The notes below the pieces were generated by a model. The model was given only the letters and a program-made list of their open reading frames with translations. It ran no database searches and was not told the origin of the DNA. Source: Thermopolyspora sp044507605 (GTDB lineage: Bacteria; Actinomycetota; Actinomycetes; Streptosporangiales; Streptosporangiaceae). From it: 64,000 nt of DNA. Below, piece by piece: positions 26,459 through 35,651 of the stretch. The stretch covers positions 1 to 64,000 of the forward strand of contig JBIQJI010000016.1 in the NCBI GenBank assembly GCA_044507605.1, given 5' to 3'. The position numbers and the translations under genes were made by a program. Position 1 is the stretch's first letter. The number at the start of each line of letters is the position of its first letter.

Positions 26459-27518
26459 GGTCGGGTGATCCCGGCCGGAGAGCGTCCGATCGTGCCTTCC
26501 CGGCCCCGGCCTGCCGGCCCGCCACCTGATCCGGGAGGTGGCGGGGGGCATCGGGGTGATCGCCGAGGGCGACGGCCACCAGGTCGGCGACGGCGCCCTC
26601 GGCGCAGGGGCGCACCACGAGGTCGGCGGCGGCGCGTACGTCCGGGTGGGCGTCGCCCACGGCCGCGCCGAGGCCGGCCGCGCGGATCATGTCGGTGTCG
26701 TTGGGGTTGTCGCCGATCGCGGCGACCCTGGCCAGGGGCATGCCGCGTGCGGCGGCGAGCGTCCGCAGCGCGGCGCCCTTGGTGGCCCCTTCCGGCAGCG
26801 CCTCCAGGTAGACGTCCTCGGATCGCACCAGGGTGATGCCGGGCAGGTGGAGTGGCGGGAGGGCGGTGATGTCGCCGATCAGCATGCACTTGGTGATCGG
26901 GGCCCGCGCGAGCACGTCCCAGCTTCCGGGGTCGCGGAGGGCGACGCCGTCGCGGCGGGCGTAGGCGCGCAGCGGGTCCACGTCGTCGACGGCGAACGCC
27001 TCGCCTTCGCTGAACACCACGGGGTGCACGATGGGCCGCAGCGTGCCGAACAGGCCGAGCAGGCCGCTCCAGGCGGCCGGGGACAGGCTGTGGTCGTCGA
27101 GGACCCGGCCCGTGGACAGGTCCACGGTCCTGGCCCCGTTGTAGAGGATCGCGGGGCCGGTCAGGCCGAGTTCGCGATAGTAGGGCGACGCCGACCGTTC
27201 GGAGCGGCCGGTGGCGATGACGACCTGTCCCCCGGCGTCCATGTATCGGCGCAGCGCGGCCCGCCCGCTCGGCACCATCGCGGCGTCCCTGGCCACCAGG
27301 GTGCCGTCCAGGTCGGTCGCGATCCAGCGGATCGGCGGGGGCGGCGGGGGCGGCGGGCCGCCCGCGTCCTCGTGCGTCCGGAGGTTCGCGGAGCCGTTCC
27401 CGGGTTCGCGCACAGGTCCGCCGACGGGGCCGCCCCGAGTGCCGCCCGGGGTGTCGTTCGGGACGTCGCTCCGGTGGTTCGCCCGGTCGTCGTGCCCGGC
27501 GGGGCGCGATGGGGTCAT
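26451..27518 (-). CDS. HAD family hydrolase, Cof type (IIB)
   Basis: A 355-residue phosphatase-like protein. After a disordered Pro/Gly-rich N-terminal 65 residues with an eight-Pro run, HAD motif I is IATDLDGTLV, motif II lies in VVIATGR, the Lys is within TKGAALRTLA and motif IV is GDNPNDTDM. The Cof cap dephosphorylates small phosphates such as sugar phosphates. ATG 27518 overlaps the stop of the preceding inositol-phosphatase gene (ATGA), so it is the last gene of the eight-gene operon. The poly-Pro N terminus is unusual for the family. Confidence 0.88.
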   Translation of the reverse strand: MTPSRPAGHDDRANHRSDVPNDTPGGTRGGPVGGPVREPGNGSANLRTHEDAGGPPPPPPPPIRWIATDLDGTLVARDAAMVPSGRAALRRYMDAGGQVVIATGRSERSASPYYRELGLTGPAILYNGARTVDLSTGRVLDDHSLSPAAWSGLLGLFGTLRPIVHPVVFSEGEAFAVDDVDPLRAYARRDGVALRDPGSWDVLARAPITKCMLIGDITALPPLHLPGITLVRSEDVYLEALPEGATKGAALRTLAAARGMPLARVAAIGDNPNDTDMIRAAGLGAAVGDAHPDVRAAADLVVRPCAEGAVADLVAVALGDHPDAPRHLPDQVAGRQAGAGKARSDALRPGSPDPV

Positions 27519-28459
27519 CGGGCCTCCGCCCGCGGGGCGGCGCCGGCCAGAACGGTGCCGGCGAGGACGGAGGTGTCGAGGTCGAAGCCGCCCACGCAGG
27601 CGAGGTAGCCGCCGGGGGTGAACACCGAGCCGGACAGCGGGACGTACACGCCGCCCGCCTGCTCCACCAGGAGCGAGCCGGCCGCGACGTCCCAGGCGTT
27701 GACGTAGGAGCCGTGGGCGACGTCGGCCCAGCCGGCGGCGACGTAGCTGAGCTTCAGGGCGGCGCTGCCGGGCCGGCGCAGGGTGGCGAAGGTGGACACG
27801 AGGGCGCCGAAGCGGCGCAGCGCCTCCTCCTCCCCGGCGGCCAGGTCGCGCGGCGACGGGAAGCTGGTCAGCAGCAGCGCCTCGCTGTCGCGGACCGCGC
27901 CCCGGCTGTGCAGCCGGGTGCCGTTGTGGAAGGCGCCGCCGAGGTGGGCGCGGAATTCGTCGTCGCGCACGGGGTCGTACACGACGCCGGCGACGACCTT
28001 GCCGTCGATGGCCGCGGCGATGGAGGTGCAGAAGAACGGCATGCCGGCGGCGAAGTTGGCGGTGCCGTCGATCGGATCGACATACCACCTCACCCCCGAC
28101 ATATCCGGCGCGTTCGGGGCGGCGGTCTCCCGGGTGCCCGCCGTCGCGGTGCCGCCCTCCTCGCCGACCACCACGCTGCCGGGGCACCGGCGCGCGAGCA
28201 CGTCCCGGATGCGCTCCTCCGCCGCCCGGTCGTGCTCGGTGACGGGGTCGTGGAAGTCGCGTTTGGTCCGTACGTCGGGCCGGGAGCGGAACGCGGCCCG
28301 CAGGTCCCCGGCGACCGCGCGGGCGGCCTCGGCGGCGATCGCGGCCAGCTCGCGTGAGGTGGCCGGATCCGGCTCTCCCCCGGCGTTCAGGTCTCCCCCG
28401 TTGTTCATGTCTCCTCCGATGGTGATGTCTCCGGCGTTGATGTCGCCTCCAGCGGTCAT
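27515..28459 (-). CDS. Inositol monophosphatase family protein
   Basis: A 314-residue Mg-dependent phosphatase. Motifs: VVGEEGG, the metal-binding WYVDPIDGTANF and the C-terminal NAWDVAAGSLLVEQAGG. The family hydrolyses inositol-1-phosphate, related sugar phosphates or PAP/fructose-1,6-bisphosphate. ATG 28459 overlaps the upstream HAD gene stop (ATGA). The first 28 residues are an odd Gly-Gly-Asp-Asn repeat (MTAGGDINAGDITIGGDMNN), not part of the fold. The gene sits between two HAD phosphatases and behind an ABC importer, which suggests it processes an imported phosphate ester. Confidence 0.9.
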   Translation of the reverse strand: MTAGGDINAGDITIGGDMNNGGDLNAGGEPDPATSRELAAIAAEAARAVAGDLRAAFRSRPDVRTKRDFHDPVTEHDRAAEERIRDVLARRCPGSVVVGEEGGTATAGTRETAAPNAPDMSGVRWYVDPIDGTANFAAGMPFFCTSIAAAIDGKVVAGVVYDPVRDDEFRAHLGGAFHNGTRLHSRGAVRDSEALLLTSFPSPRDLAAGEEEALRRFGALVSTFATLRRPGSAALKLSYVAAGWADVAHGSYVNAWDVAAGSLLVEQAGGVYVPLSGSVFTPGGYLACVGGFDLDTSVLAGTVLAGAAPRAEAR

Positions 28460-29232
28460 GTGGCTTCCAGCAGGGTCAGCAGGCCGCGCGGGTCGTCGAC
28501 GGTGGCGTCGGGGCGCTGCCGCACGGTGTAGGGCGTCTTGGCGGTGCTGCGCGACACCATGAGCACGGTCGCGCCCGCCCCGGCACGCGACCCGCACACC
28601 ACGTCGCGGTCGTGGTTGTCGCCGACGTACCAGACCTCGGCGGGGTCGGCGCCGAGGGCGCGGCAGGCGATCCAGATCATCTCCGGGTTGGGTTTGCGCA
28701 CGCCGGCCTCGTCACTGTAGACCTGCAGCGCGAACCGCCGGTCCAGCCCGGTGCCGGCCAGGAAGTCGCGATGCACGGCGCCGCACAGGGCGTTGCTGAC
28801 GATGGCGGGCCGCACGTCGCGCGCCCACGCGGCGGCCAGCAGCTCGGGCATGCCCTCCCGGACGCGGCGGTCGCTGCGCAGCACGCCCATGCGGTGGCAC
28901 AGCGGGGTCGCCTCGGCGACCACGACGGCGCGGGCCCGCTCGGGCCAGTCGGCGGCGACGTAGTCGCCCCAGAACTCCCGGTGCGTCATCTCTCTGGGCG
29001 CGAACGGCCGCGACATGGCGTCCTTCCAGCACTTGTCGGCGGCGGCGCCTGCCCGGATGTCGGTCGCGACCTCGTCCGGGCTCAGTCCGGTGAACCCGGA
29101 CCTGGTCAGCAGGTCGCACACCTCCTTGGCCAGTTCGGCGGCCCACTGGGCGCGCCTGCCGGTCTCCACGACGACTCCGCCGAAGTCGAGCAGCAGCGCC
29201 TTGGGCCGCGGCAGCCCGCTCATGCCGCTCAT
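28456..29232 (-). CDS. HAD-IA family hydrolase
   Basis: A 258-residue HAD protein. Motif I is LLLDFGGVVVE, with the second Asp of the usual DxD replaced by Gly, as in YihX-like enzymes. Motif II is AIVSNA, motif III K is in RKPNPEMIW and motif IV is WYVGDNHDRDVV. The substrate is unknown, probably a small phosphate ester. ATG 29232 overlaps the ABC ATPase stop (ATGA), and ATG 29223 is an alternative. Tight coupling to the importer genes suggests direct action on the imported ligand. Confidence 0.88.
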   Translation of the reverse strand: MSGMSGLPRPKALLLDFGGVVVETGRRAQWAAELAKEVCDLLTRSGFTGLSPDEVATDIRAGAAADKCWKDAMSRPFAPREMTHREFWGDYVAADWPERARAVVVAEATPLCHRMGVLRSDRRVREGMPELLAAAWARDVRPAIVSNALCGAVHRDFLAGTGLDRRFALQVYSDEAGVRKPNPEMIWIACRALGADPAEVWYVGDNHDRDVVCGSRAGAGATVLMVSRSTAKTPYTVRQRPDATVDDPRGLLTLLEAT

Positions 29233-30392
29233 GCCCGCTCCCCGGCGGCCCCGGCGGCGGGCGCGACCGCGTCGGCGGCGTCGCGCCACGCGTCGTCCCA
29301 GAGGGCGATCCGCGCATCGGCGGCGTCGAACAGGTGCATGCGGCCGGGCGGCACCCAGCAGCGGACCCGGTCGCCGGGGACGGCGGTGACGGGCGTGTAG
29401 GCCAGCGCGAACAGGTCGGTGTCGAGGACGCGCAGCCGCACCGTCCAGGACGAGCCGGCGGGCATGACCGCCTCGACGACCGCCTCCTCCGACCAGGCCT
29501 GCGGCGGCGGCCCGTCCCCGGGCCCGGCGACGATCTTCAGGTCCTCGGGGCGGATGCCCACCGAGCGCGGCTCGCACGCCACCCGTTTCCCGATGTGCCG
29601 CAGCAGCGACCCGGCCAGGCCGCCGGCCCCCGACTCGGGGACCTCGACGAACTCCATGGGCGGGCTGCCGACGAATTCCGCGACGAACCGGTTGGCGGGG
29701 CGGGCGTACATGTCCATGGGCGCGGCGAGCTGCCGCAGCTCGCCGCGTTCCATGACCGCGATGTCGGTGGCGAGGGTCATCGCCTCGTGCTGGTCGTGGG
29801 TGACGAACACGATCGTGGCGCCGGTCTCGTCGTGGATGCGCTTCAGCTCGGCGCGCATCTCCAGCCGCAGCCGCGCGTCGAGGTTCGACAGCGGCTCGTC
29901 GAGCAGCAGCACCGAGGGGGCGACGGCCAGCATGCGGGCCAGCGCGACCCGCTGCTGCTGCCCGCCGGACAGCTGGGACGGGTAGCGGTCCATGGCGTCG
30001 TCGACGTGCACCATTTTCAGCGCCGCCTCGGCGCGGGCCCGCCGTTCGGGGGCCGGCACCTTGCGCATGCGCAGCCCGAACTCGGTGTTGGCGAGCACCG
30101 TCAGGTGCGGCCACAGGGCGTAGTTCTGGAAGACCAGCCCCATGTGCCGCTTCTCCGGCGGCACGTACAGGCCGCGCTCGACCGAGTCGAGGATCCGGTC
30201 GCCGACGGCGATCGTGCCGGTCGTCGGCTGCTCCAGTCCCGCGATCATGCGCAGCGTGGTCGTCTTGCCGCAGCCGGAGGGGCCGAGCAGGCACATGAAC
30301 GCGCCGTCGGGGACGGTCAGGTCGAGGTTGCGCACGGCCTGCTCGCCGCCGCCGTAGCTCTTGGAGATCCCGGTCAGGGTGATGGTGGGCAT
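29229..30392 (-). CDS. ABC importer ATP-binding protein
   Basis: A 387-residue ATPase of the Fe3+/2-aminoethylphosphonate/spermidine import class. Walker A G37PSGCGKT44, Q-loop FQNYALWPHLTV, signature LSGGQ at 141-145, Walker B LLLDEP at 162-167, then an OB-fold regulatory C-terminal domain (about 260-370, VGIRPEDL, TVRLRVLD). ATG 30392 follows the permease stop after 6 bp. The C-terminal domain suggests regulation by ligand or by trans-inhibition. Confidence 0.93.
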   Translation of the reverse strand: MPTITLTGISKSYGGGEQAVRNLDLTVPDGAFMCLLGPSGCGKTTTLRMIAGLEQPTTGTIAVGDRILDSVERGLYVPPEKRHMGLVFQNYALWPHLTVLANTEFGLRMRKVPAPERRARAEAALKMVHVDDAMDRYPSQLSGGQQQRVALARMLAVAPSVLLLDEPLSNLDARLRLEMRAELKRIHDETGATIVFVTHDQHEAMTLATDIAVMERGELRQLAAPMDMYARPANRFVAEFVGSPPMEFVEVPESGAGGLAGSLLRHIGKRVACEPRSVGIRPEDLKIVAGPGDGPPPQAWSEEAVVEAVMPAGSSWTVRLRVLDTDLFALAYTPVTAVPGDRVRCWVPPGRMHLFDAADARIALWDDAWRDAADAVAPAAGAAGERA

Positions 30393-30398
30393 TGCGGG

Positions 30399-32237
30399 TC
30401 AGCCTCCCAGGCCGGTCGCCAGGCTGCTCTTGGTGAGCCGCTGGGTGAGATAGGTCATCGTGAACGACACCACCGCGATCATCAGCACGACCGCGTTGGC
30501 GAGCTGGGTGTATCCGTAGTCGACCAGGCCGATCGACAGCGTGGTGAGCAGCTGCGTGCCCGTCGTGGTCAGCATGATCACGATACTGAGTTCCTTCAGG
30601 CCCGACACGAACGGCAGGATCACCCCGGTGACCAGCGCACCCTTCTGGATCGGCACGACGATGTGCCGCATCCGCCGCAGCCACGACGCGCCGCACAGCT
30701 GCGCGGCCTCCTCGGGTTCGCGGCCGAGCTGCACCATCGCGGCGATGCCCGACCGCGACGAGTACGGCAGGTGCGTCACCGCCATCACCAGGATCAGCAG
30801 CACGGTCGTGCCGTACAGCGCCGGGATGGGCCCGCGCCGGATCGCGAACAGCGACAGCGACGCGGCGGCGAAGGCGATGCCGGGGATCAGGTACGGCAGG
30901 AACGACACCTGCCGCAGGAACGTGGCCACGCGCGGCGCGGTGCCGCGGACGACGACGTACCCGATGAGCAGGCCGGCCATCCCGCAGGCCAGCGCGGCGA
31001 GGCCGACGACGACGAGGCTGTTCCAGGCCGCGTGCCACAGCTCGCCGCCGCGCAGCACGCCGTGCGGGAAGCCGACCGCGCCCTGCAGGTGGTCGGCCAC
31101 CCAGAAGCGCAGCGTGAAGTTGTCGAGGCGGAACACCCCGGGGGTGATGGTCACGGTCGACAGCATCAGCGTGCCCACCGGCACCACCACGCTGACCGTG
31201 AACACCAGCAGCCCGAGCGCGAGCGCCGGGCGCCGCCACCGCCGCAGGTCGGCGAGCCGTTCCATCGCGCCCTTGCCGCCGACGGTGACGAACCGCCGGT
31301 GTTCGCGCACCAGGCGGGAGTCGCCGATGACGATGAGCACCCCGATGACGACGATCACCATCGCGATGACCGACGCCACCCCGGTGCTGCGGTCGCGGAT
31401 CGACTGGTACAGGCCCGTCGACAGCACCCGGAAGTCGGCGGGCAGCCCCAGGATGTACGGCGTGCCGAACGTGCCGAGCACCCGCCCGGCCACCAGCAGC
31501 ACGGCCGACGACACCGCGGGCAGCATCAGCGGCAGCGTGATCCGCCGCAGCACGGTGCGCCGGGGCGCGCCCAGGATCCGGGCGGACTCCTCCAGCTGCG
31601 CGTCGAGGCGGCGCAGGGCGTTGCCGGCGAGCAGGAACACGAACGGGTAGTAGTGCAGCCCGAGCGTGATGATGATCGGCACCGCGCCGTACGCGAGCCA
31701 GTCGGGGGTGCGGATGCCCTGCGCCTGCAGGTAGCCGATCTGCCCGCCGGCCCGCTCGTTCTTGAAGAGCGTCAGCCAGGCCAGCGAGAACGTCCACGAC
31801 GGCAGCATGTACGGCACCACCAGCGCACCGGCGAGGAACCGGCGCCCGGGCATGTTGGTGCGGGTCACCAGCCAGGCCATGCCTCCGCCGAGCACCAGCG
31901 CGAGCACCACCGTGCCGGCGGCCACGATCGCGGTGTTGATCAGCGGCTGCCAGAACAGCAGGCCGCTGATCCGGGAGCGGAACACGCGCCACAGGTAGTA
32001 GCCGGTCCACTCGCCGGGCTGCTGGGCCGCGTGGTCCTGGTCGCCGTACTGCACGCGGAAGGCGTCGGAGACGACCGACACCAGCGGCGCGACGACGAGG
32101 TAGAGCAGCAGGAGCACGAGCACGAGGCCGAGCAGCGCGGTGGGGTCGTGGCGCAGCACCCGCAAGCGGTAGAGCGCCCTGCGGCGTCGCGGTGGCGAGG
32201 GAGGACTCGAGGGGGGATCCTCGGTGAGAACCGCCAT
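30399..32237 (-). CDS. ABC importer permease, two fused permease domains
   Basis: A 612-residue permease with about twelve membrane helices. Two BPD_transp_1 halves each carry an EAA loop: EESARILGAPRRTVLRRITL near residue 220 and EEAAQLCGASWLRRMRHIVV near 500. Fused double permeases are typical of FbpB iron transporters and AepW-type 2-aminoethylphosphonate transporters. ATG 32237 follows AAGGA at 8 nt. The only other transport genes are in the same operon: the ATPase downstream and the binding protein three genes upstream. Confidence 0.92.
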   Translation of the reverse strand: MAVLTEDPPSSPPSPPRRRRALYRLRVLRHDPTALLGLVLVLLLLYLVVAPLVSVVSDAFRVQYGDQDHAAQQPGEWTGYYLWRVFRSRISGLLFWQPLINTAIVAAGTVVLALVLGGGMAWLVTRTNMPGRRFLAGALVVPYMLPSWTFSLAWLTLFKNERAGGQIGYLQAQGIRTPDWLAYGAVPIIITLGLHYYPFVFLLAGNALRRLDAQLEESARILGAPRRTVLRRITLPLMLPAVSSAVLLVAGRVLGTFGTPYILGLPADFRVLSTGLYQSIRDRSTGVASVIAMVIVVIGVLIVIGDSRLVREHRRFVTVGGKGAMERLADLRRWRRPALALGLLVFTVSVVVPVGTLMLSTVTITPGVFRLDNFTLRFWVADHLQGAVGFPHGVLRGGELWHAAWNSLVVVGLAALACGMAGLLIGYVVVRGTAPRVATFLRQVSFLPYLIPGIAFAAASLSLFAIRRGPIPALYGTTVLLILVMAVTHLPYSSRSGIAAMVQLGREPEEAAQLCGASWLRRMRHIVVPIQKGALVTGVILPFVSGLKELSIVIMLTTTGTQLLTTLSIGLVDYGYTQLANAVVLMIAVVSFTMTYLTQRLTKSSLATGLGG

Positions 32238-32357
32238 GGGAGGTGTCCTTCGGGGTCTTTCAACGTCTGACGGGGGTCGAGCGGGGTGGTCGCGGGGTCG
32301 TGGGACGGGGCCTGCGGCGGAGCGGGCGGGGCGGGCGCGGACGTGGCGGCATCGGGG

Positions 32358-33134
32358 TCAGTGACTGCGCTTGAGCATGGCGTCGGCGAGGGCGTCGGCC
32401 GCCTCGCCGAGGCGCCGGGCGACGGCGTCCAGGCGGGACAGCAGCTCGCGGCGGCGCAGCACGTCCATGTCGAGCGGGCCGGAGAACAGCTGGGCCAGCC
32501 CGGCCTGGTAGTGCTGGCGGACCCGGTTGCACGCCTTGCGGGTGGCCAGTACCGCCTTGGTGACCCCACCGGGATCGCTGATCATCTTGGTGACGGCCGT
32601 CTCCAGCTCGCCCAGCCCGTCGATGATCGCTTCGAGCGGCTGGACGCCGAAGGTGAGGTCGGCCGGGCCGTACAGGTCGGCCTCGCGGACGTAGTCGCGC
32701 AGGTGGTCCAGCACATCGTCGATCGAGCGCGACAGCCGGAACAGGTCCTCGCGGTCGACCGGGGTGGCGAGCATGCGGCGCAGCACGCGCACCAGCTCGG
32801 CCCGCTCGGCGTCGCCCTCGTGCTCCACGTCGGCCATGCGGGTGCGCGCCGAGGAGGGGTCGATGTGGCCGGCGGCGGCCTCGACCGCCAGCCTGGCGCC
32901 GGCCCGCGCCACCTCGATGTGCCCGGCCACCAGGTCGACGACGCGCAGCGCGGACCGGCCCCGCAGGTCGTCGACGGCCATCGTGATCCGCCGCCAGACG
33001 CGGCGCCGTCCCTTGCGGCCCCGCCCCCGGGGGTTCCGCCGCTGGGAGCCGGTGGCCCTCGGCGGCTCGCCGCCGGTCGGGTGGCCGCCGGTCGCGCCGC
33101 CGTTCCCGTCGCCGGTGGGGTGCGGGCCGCTCAC
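32358..33134 (-). CDS. DUF47 (PhoU-like) PiT accessory protein
   Basis: A 258-residue protein. The C-terminal 200 residues are all-helical DUF47, a PhoU relative (DVEHEGDAERAELVRVL, DREDLFRLSRSIDDVLDHL). The N-terminal 50 residues are Gly/Pro/Arg-rich. DUF47 genes commonly pair with low-affinity PiT phosphate transporters and are thought to regulate them. GTG 33134 overlaps the PiT stop (GTGA). This start is preferred over ATG codons that would lie deep inside the PiT gene. Confidence 0.85.
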   Translation of the reverse strand: MSGPHPTGDGNGGATGGHPTGGEPPRATGSQRRNPRGRGRKGRRRVWRRITMAVDDLRGRSALRVVDLVAGHIEVARAGARLAVEAAAGHIDPSSARTRMADVEHEGDAERAELVRVLRRMLATPVDREDLFRLSRSIDDVLDHLRDYVREADLYGPADLTFGVQPLEAIIDGLGELETAVTKMISDPGGVTKAVLATRKACNRVRQHYQAGLAQLFSGPLDMDVLRRRELLSRLDAVARRLGEAADALADAMLKRSH

Positions 33135-34114
33135 AGCGCCCCCACGGCCAGCCCGGCCGCCCAGCCCAGGGCCATGGACGATGGCAGTGTCAGCAGCCAC
33201 GCCATTCCGAGATTCAGCACTCCCTGCCATCGGACCCTCCGTGTTCCCTCACTCGCCGCCACCCCGATCACGCCTCCCGTGAGCGACTGTGTCATGCTCA
33301 CCGGGCTGCCCAGGGCGGAGCTGCCCAGCACCGCCGCGGCCGCCGCGGTCTCCGCCCAGGCGATGTGCTGCGGGCGGGCCAGCACGAGCCCGCGGGCGAG
33401 CCGCTCCCCCATCCGGGTCAGGCTCACCAGCATGCCCAGCACGAACACGACGGCCACGACGGCCAGCCACGGCAGGGGCACGTCGGGCGCCTCCGCCCGG
33501 CCGGGCCCGCCCCTTCTCGCGACCTGCAGTGCCACGCCGGCCACGGCCAGCATCTTCTGGCCGTCGTTGAGGGCGTAGGCGACGCACTGGGCGGTGTACG
33601 CGACCAGGTGGGCCACCGGCACGGCCTGCGGCATGCGGCTCCACGAGGGCACCCGCCGTGCCAGCATCCCGAGCAGGTAGCCGACGGCGAGCCCCACCAG
33701 CGGGGCGGCGACGCCGACCGCCAGGACGACGCCGAGGTCGGCCCAGCCGACCCGCAGTCCCGCGCCGAGGCCGGCGCCGGCGATGCCGCCGATCACGGCC
33801 AGGGTGAGGCTGGTGGGCAGCCCCCGCTGGGTCAGCACGGCCACCACGACGAGGGCCATCACCACGCCGGCGAGGAACGCCGCCGCGCCCTGCTCCCCGT
33901 CGAGCCCGGCCAGCCGGTCGGTGAACGTGGCGGCCACGGCCGTGCCGAGCAGCGTCGGCACGACGACCATGGCCAGCGGCGGCAGCGCCGCCGCCAGCAG
34001 GCCGGGGGTGCGCGGGAAGCGGACCGCGAGCGACAGCAGCACGGCCCCGTCGTTCGCGCCGCAGACCAGCACGAAGACGACGGCGACGATGGCGAACGCG
34101 GTGATCCAGAGCAT
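33131..34114 (-). CDS. PiT family inorganic phosphate transporter
   Basis: A 327-residue membrane protein with about ten helices and the duplicated PiT signature: GANDG near residue 20 and ALNDGQK near 182. The family imports (or at high internal phosphate exports) metal-phosphate with protons or sodium. ATG 34114 shares its A with the stop of a tiny upstream ORF (34114-34140, MTSDGAAG) that has its own GAGGA site, so initiation may be by re-initiation. The DUF47 gene is coupled downstream. Placement inside an ABC importer operon is unusual. Confidence 0.9.
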   Translation of the reverse strand: MLWITAFAIVAVVFVLVCGANDGAVLLSLAVRFPRTPGLLAAALPPLAMVVVPTLLGTAVAATFTDRLAGLDGEQGAAAFLAGVVMALVVVAVLTQRGLPTSLTLAVIGGIAGAGLGAGLRVGWADLGVVLAVGVAAPLVGLAVGYLLGMLARRVPSWSRMPQAVPVAHLVAYTAQCVAYALNDGQKMLAVAGVALQVARRGGPGRAEAPDVPLPWLAVVAVVFVLGMLVSLTRMGERLARGLVLARPQHIAWAETAAAAAVLGSSALGSPVSMTQSLTGGVIGVAASEGTRRVRWQGVLNLGMAWLLTLPSSMALGWAAGLAVGAL

Positions 34115-34150
34115 CAGCCGGCGGCCCCGTCGCTCGTCATCTGCCGGTCC

Positions 34151-35347
34151 TCATCCGTGGTTGACGCGCCAGAAGTCGGTCACGTCCTGCCGGTTCTTGA
34201 AGTCGTTGACCAGCAGGCCGGAGTCGACGTGGAACAGGTCCTTGTCCCAGTCGGACAGCCCGGGCAGCGGCAGGCCGAACGCCGGCACCTTCGAGTTGCC
34301 GGAGACGCCGCCCTCGGCGATCTCGTGCTTGACGCCTTCCTCGGTCATGATGAAGTGGATGAACAGCTTCGCCGCGTTGGGATGCTTGGTCTTGGTGGCG
34401 ATCTGGGCGTACTTGGCGTAGGTGTAGCCCGAGAACGGCTTCATGCCCTCGCAGACGCTCTGCTGGTAGCCCTTCTCTTCGTTGTTGCGGAACTTCGAGA
34501 TCGACATCAGGGCGATCTTGGTGTCCTGCGCGGTGGGCGCGCCCACCGCGGCCGAGATGTCCTCGTCCGATCCGGTCAGCACGGGCTGGTTCACCGAGAT
34601 CCGCTTGATCCACTCCCACGCGGCGTTCTGCTCCTTGGTCTCCAGCGGTTTGCCGTACTTCTCCTGGTACGCCTGCTCCAACTCGTCACTACCATGCGCG
34701 ACGAGCTGCGTGAACAGCAACAACACGGTGGGTTTGCCCACGGGGTCCTGCATGACGAGTTTGCCGCGCCACTCCGGCTCGGTCAGGTCCCAGATGTTCT
34801 TGATCGGGCAGCCGCCGGGCGACAGCCTGGGGTTGTAGGCGAACACGTTGGCCTTCGACAGGGCCATCAGCGGGTTGCGGTTGGCCTCCGGGATGTCGTT
34901 CAGCAGGTCGGCGGGCACCCAGGTGTGCACGATGTGCTGCGGGACGAGCTGGCCCACGAGCACGCCCCCGTCCTCGAACATCGTGGCGTCGATCGTGACG
35001 TTGTCGGCCTTGTTCTCGCGGATCATCTTCTCGGCGGTCTCCGGCGAACCGGACTTCACGCCCTCCATCGGGATGCCGTACTTGGCGGTGAACGCCTTCG
35101 CGACGTCCTCGATGTCGCCGCTCGAGTCGTACACCGTCAGGCCGCCCTCCTTTTTGGCGGCGGCTATGAGCGCGTCCAGGTCGAGGGACGAGTCGACCGA
35201 GGCGGCGGGCAGCGGCTCGGCGGACGTGCCGCCCGTGTCCTGGACCGCCGCATCACCGCCCGTGGACGGCGCACACGCGCCGATCAGCAGGACGGCCGTA
35301 GCGGTCGACAGCGCTCCGGCGAAGATCTTCGGGGTACGCCGCGTCAT
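34151..35347 (-). CDS. ABC substrate-binding lipoprotein, Fe3+/2-aminoethylphosphonate-binding type
   Basis: A 398-residue lipoprotein. Lipobox LIGAC places the lipidated Cys at residue 25, followed by a Gly/Ser/Asp linker. The fold (SBP_bac_8/ThiB-FbpA type) shows GGLTVYDSSGDIEDVAKAF at the start and KANVFAYNP, WDLTEPEWRGKLVMQDP in the middle. The paired tyrosines of ferric-binding proteins are not obvious, so an organic anion or phosphonate ligand is at least as likely as iron. ATG 35347 follows AAGGAG. It is the first gene of the operon and divergent from the GntR regulator. Confidence 0.88.
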   Translation of the reverse strand: MTRRTPKIFAGALSTATAVLLIGACAPSTGGDAAVQDTGGTSAEPLPAASVDSSLDLDALIAAAKKEGGLTVYDSSGDIEDVAKAFTAKYGIPMEGVKSGSPETAEKMIRENKADNVTIDATMFEDGGVLVGQLVPQHIVHTWVPADLLNDIPEANRNPLMALSKANVFAYNPRLSPGGCPIKNIWDLTEPEWRGKLVMQDPVGKPTVLLLFTQLVAHGSDELEQAYQEKYGKPLETKEQNAAWEWIKRISVNQPVLTGSDEDISAAVGAPTAQDTKIALMSISKFRNNEEKGYQQSVCEGMKPFSGYTYAKYAQIATKTKHPNAAKLFIHFIMTEEGVKHEIAEGGVSGNSKVPAFGLPLPGLSDWDKDLFHVDSGLLVNDFKNRQDVTDFWRVNHG

Positions 35348-35493
35348 CGCGTCGCTCCTTCGCTGGTCACGAGGCGCCTCGCGCCTCGCGGGGGGTGGTA
35401 CGAGTGGGCCCGAGCCCCGGTTCGGGCACCACATGATGTGCATGGTCGGCGAAACGAAACTCTTGGATCATCAGGATGTACATTACGTGAACA

Positions 35494-35510
35494 GTTTGTC
35501 AAGACATTCT
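35494..35510. promoter_or_regulatory. Operator repeat A near the binding-protein promoter
   Basis: GTTTGTCAAGACATTCT. The core TGTC-AA-GACA is an inverted repeat and GTCAAGAC differs in one base from the HutC-type GntR consensus GTMTAKAC. The complementary strand supplies a TTGACA -35 for the operon. Confidence 0.6.
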
Positions 35511-35651
35511 TACCTAACGAGGGACGGTTCGGCCGTCTTCGTGATCGTTTTCGCCGCACTCCGCACGGGCCCGCGCAGGCGCCTCGGCCCCCAGGCCGTC
35601 CTGGCCACCCGCCCCCTGGCGGGCCGGCGCGGACGACGGTAAGATCGGCCC

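Noticed and set aside
29334..32270. A 978-codon plus-strand open frame
   Set aside because: Antisense shadow of the ABC ATPase and permease genes; no recognisable motif and His/Arg/Gly-rich noise.
32867..33134. DUF47 start at ATG 33230 within the PiT gene
   Set aside because: The GTG at 33134 overlaps the PiT stop as GTGA, like other junctions in this operon; the longer form adds noncoding-like sequence.
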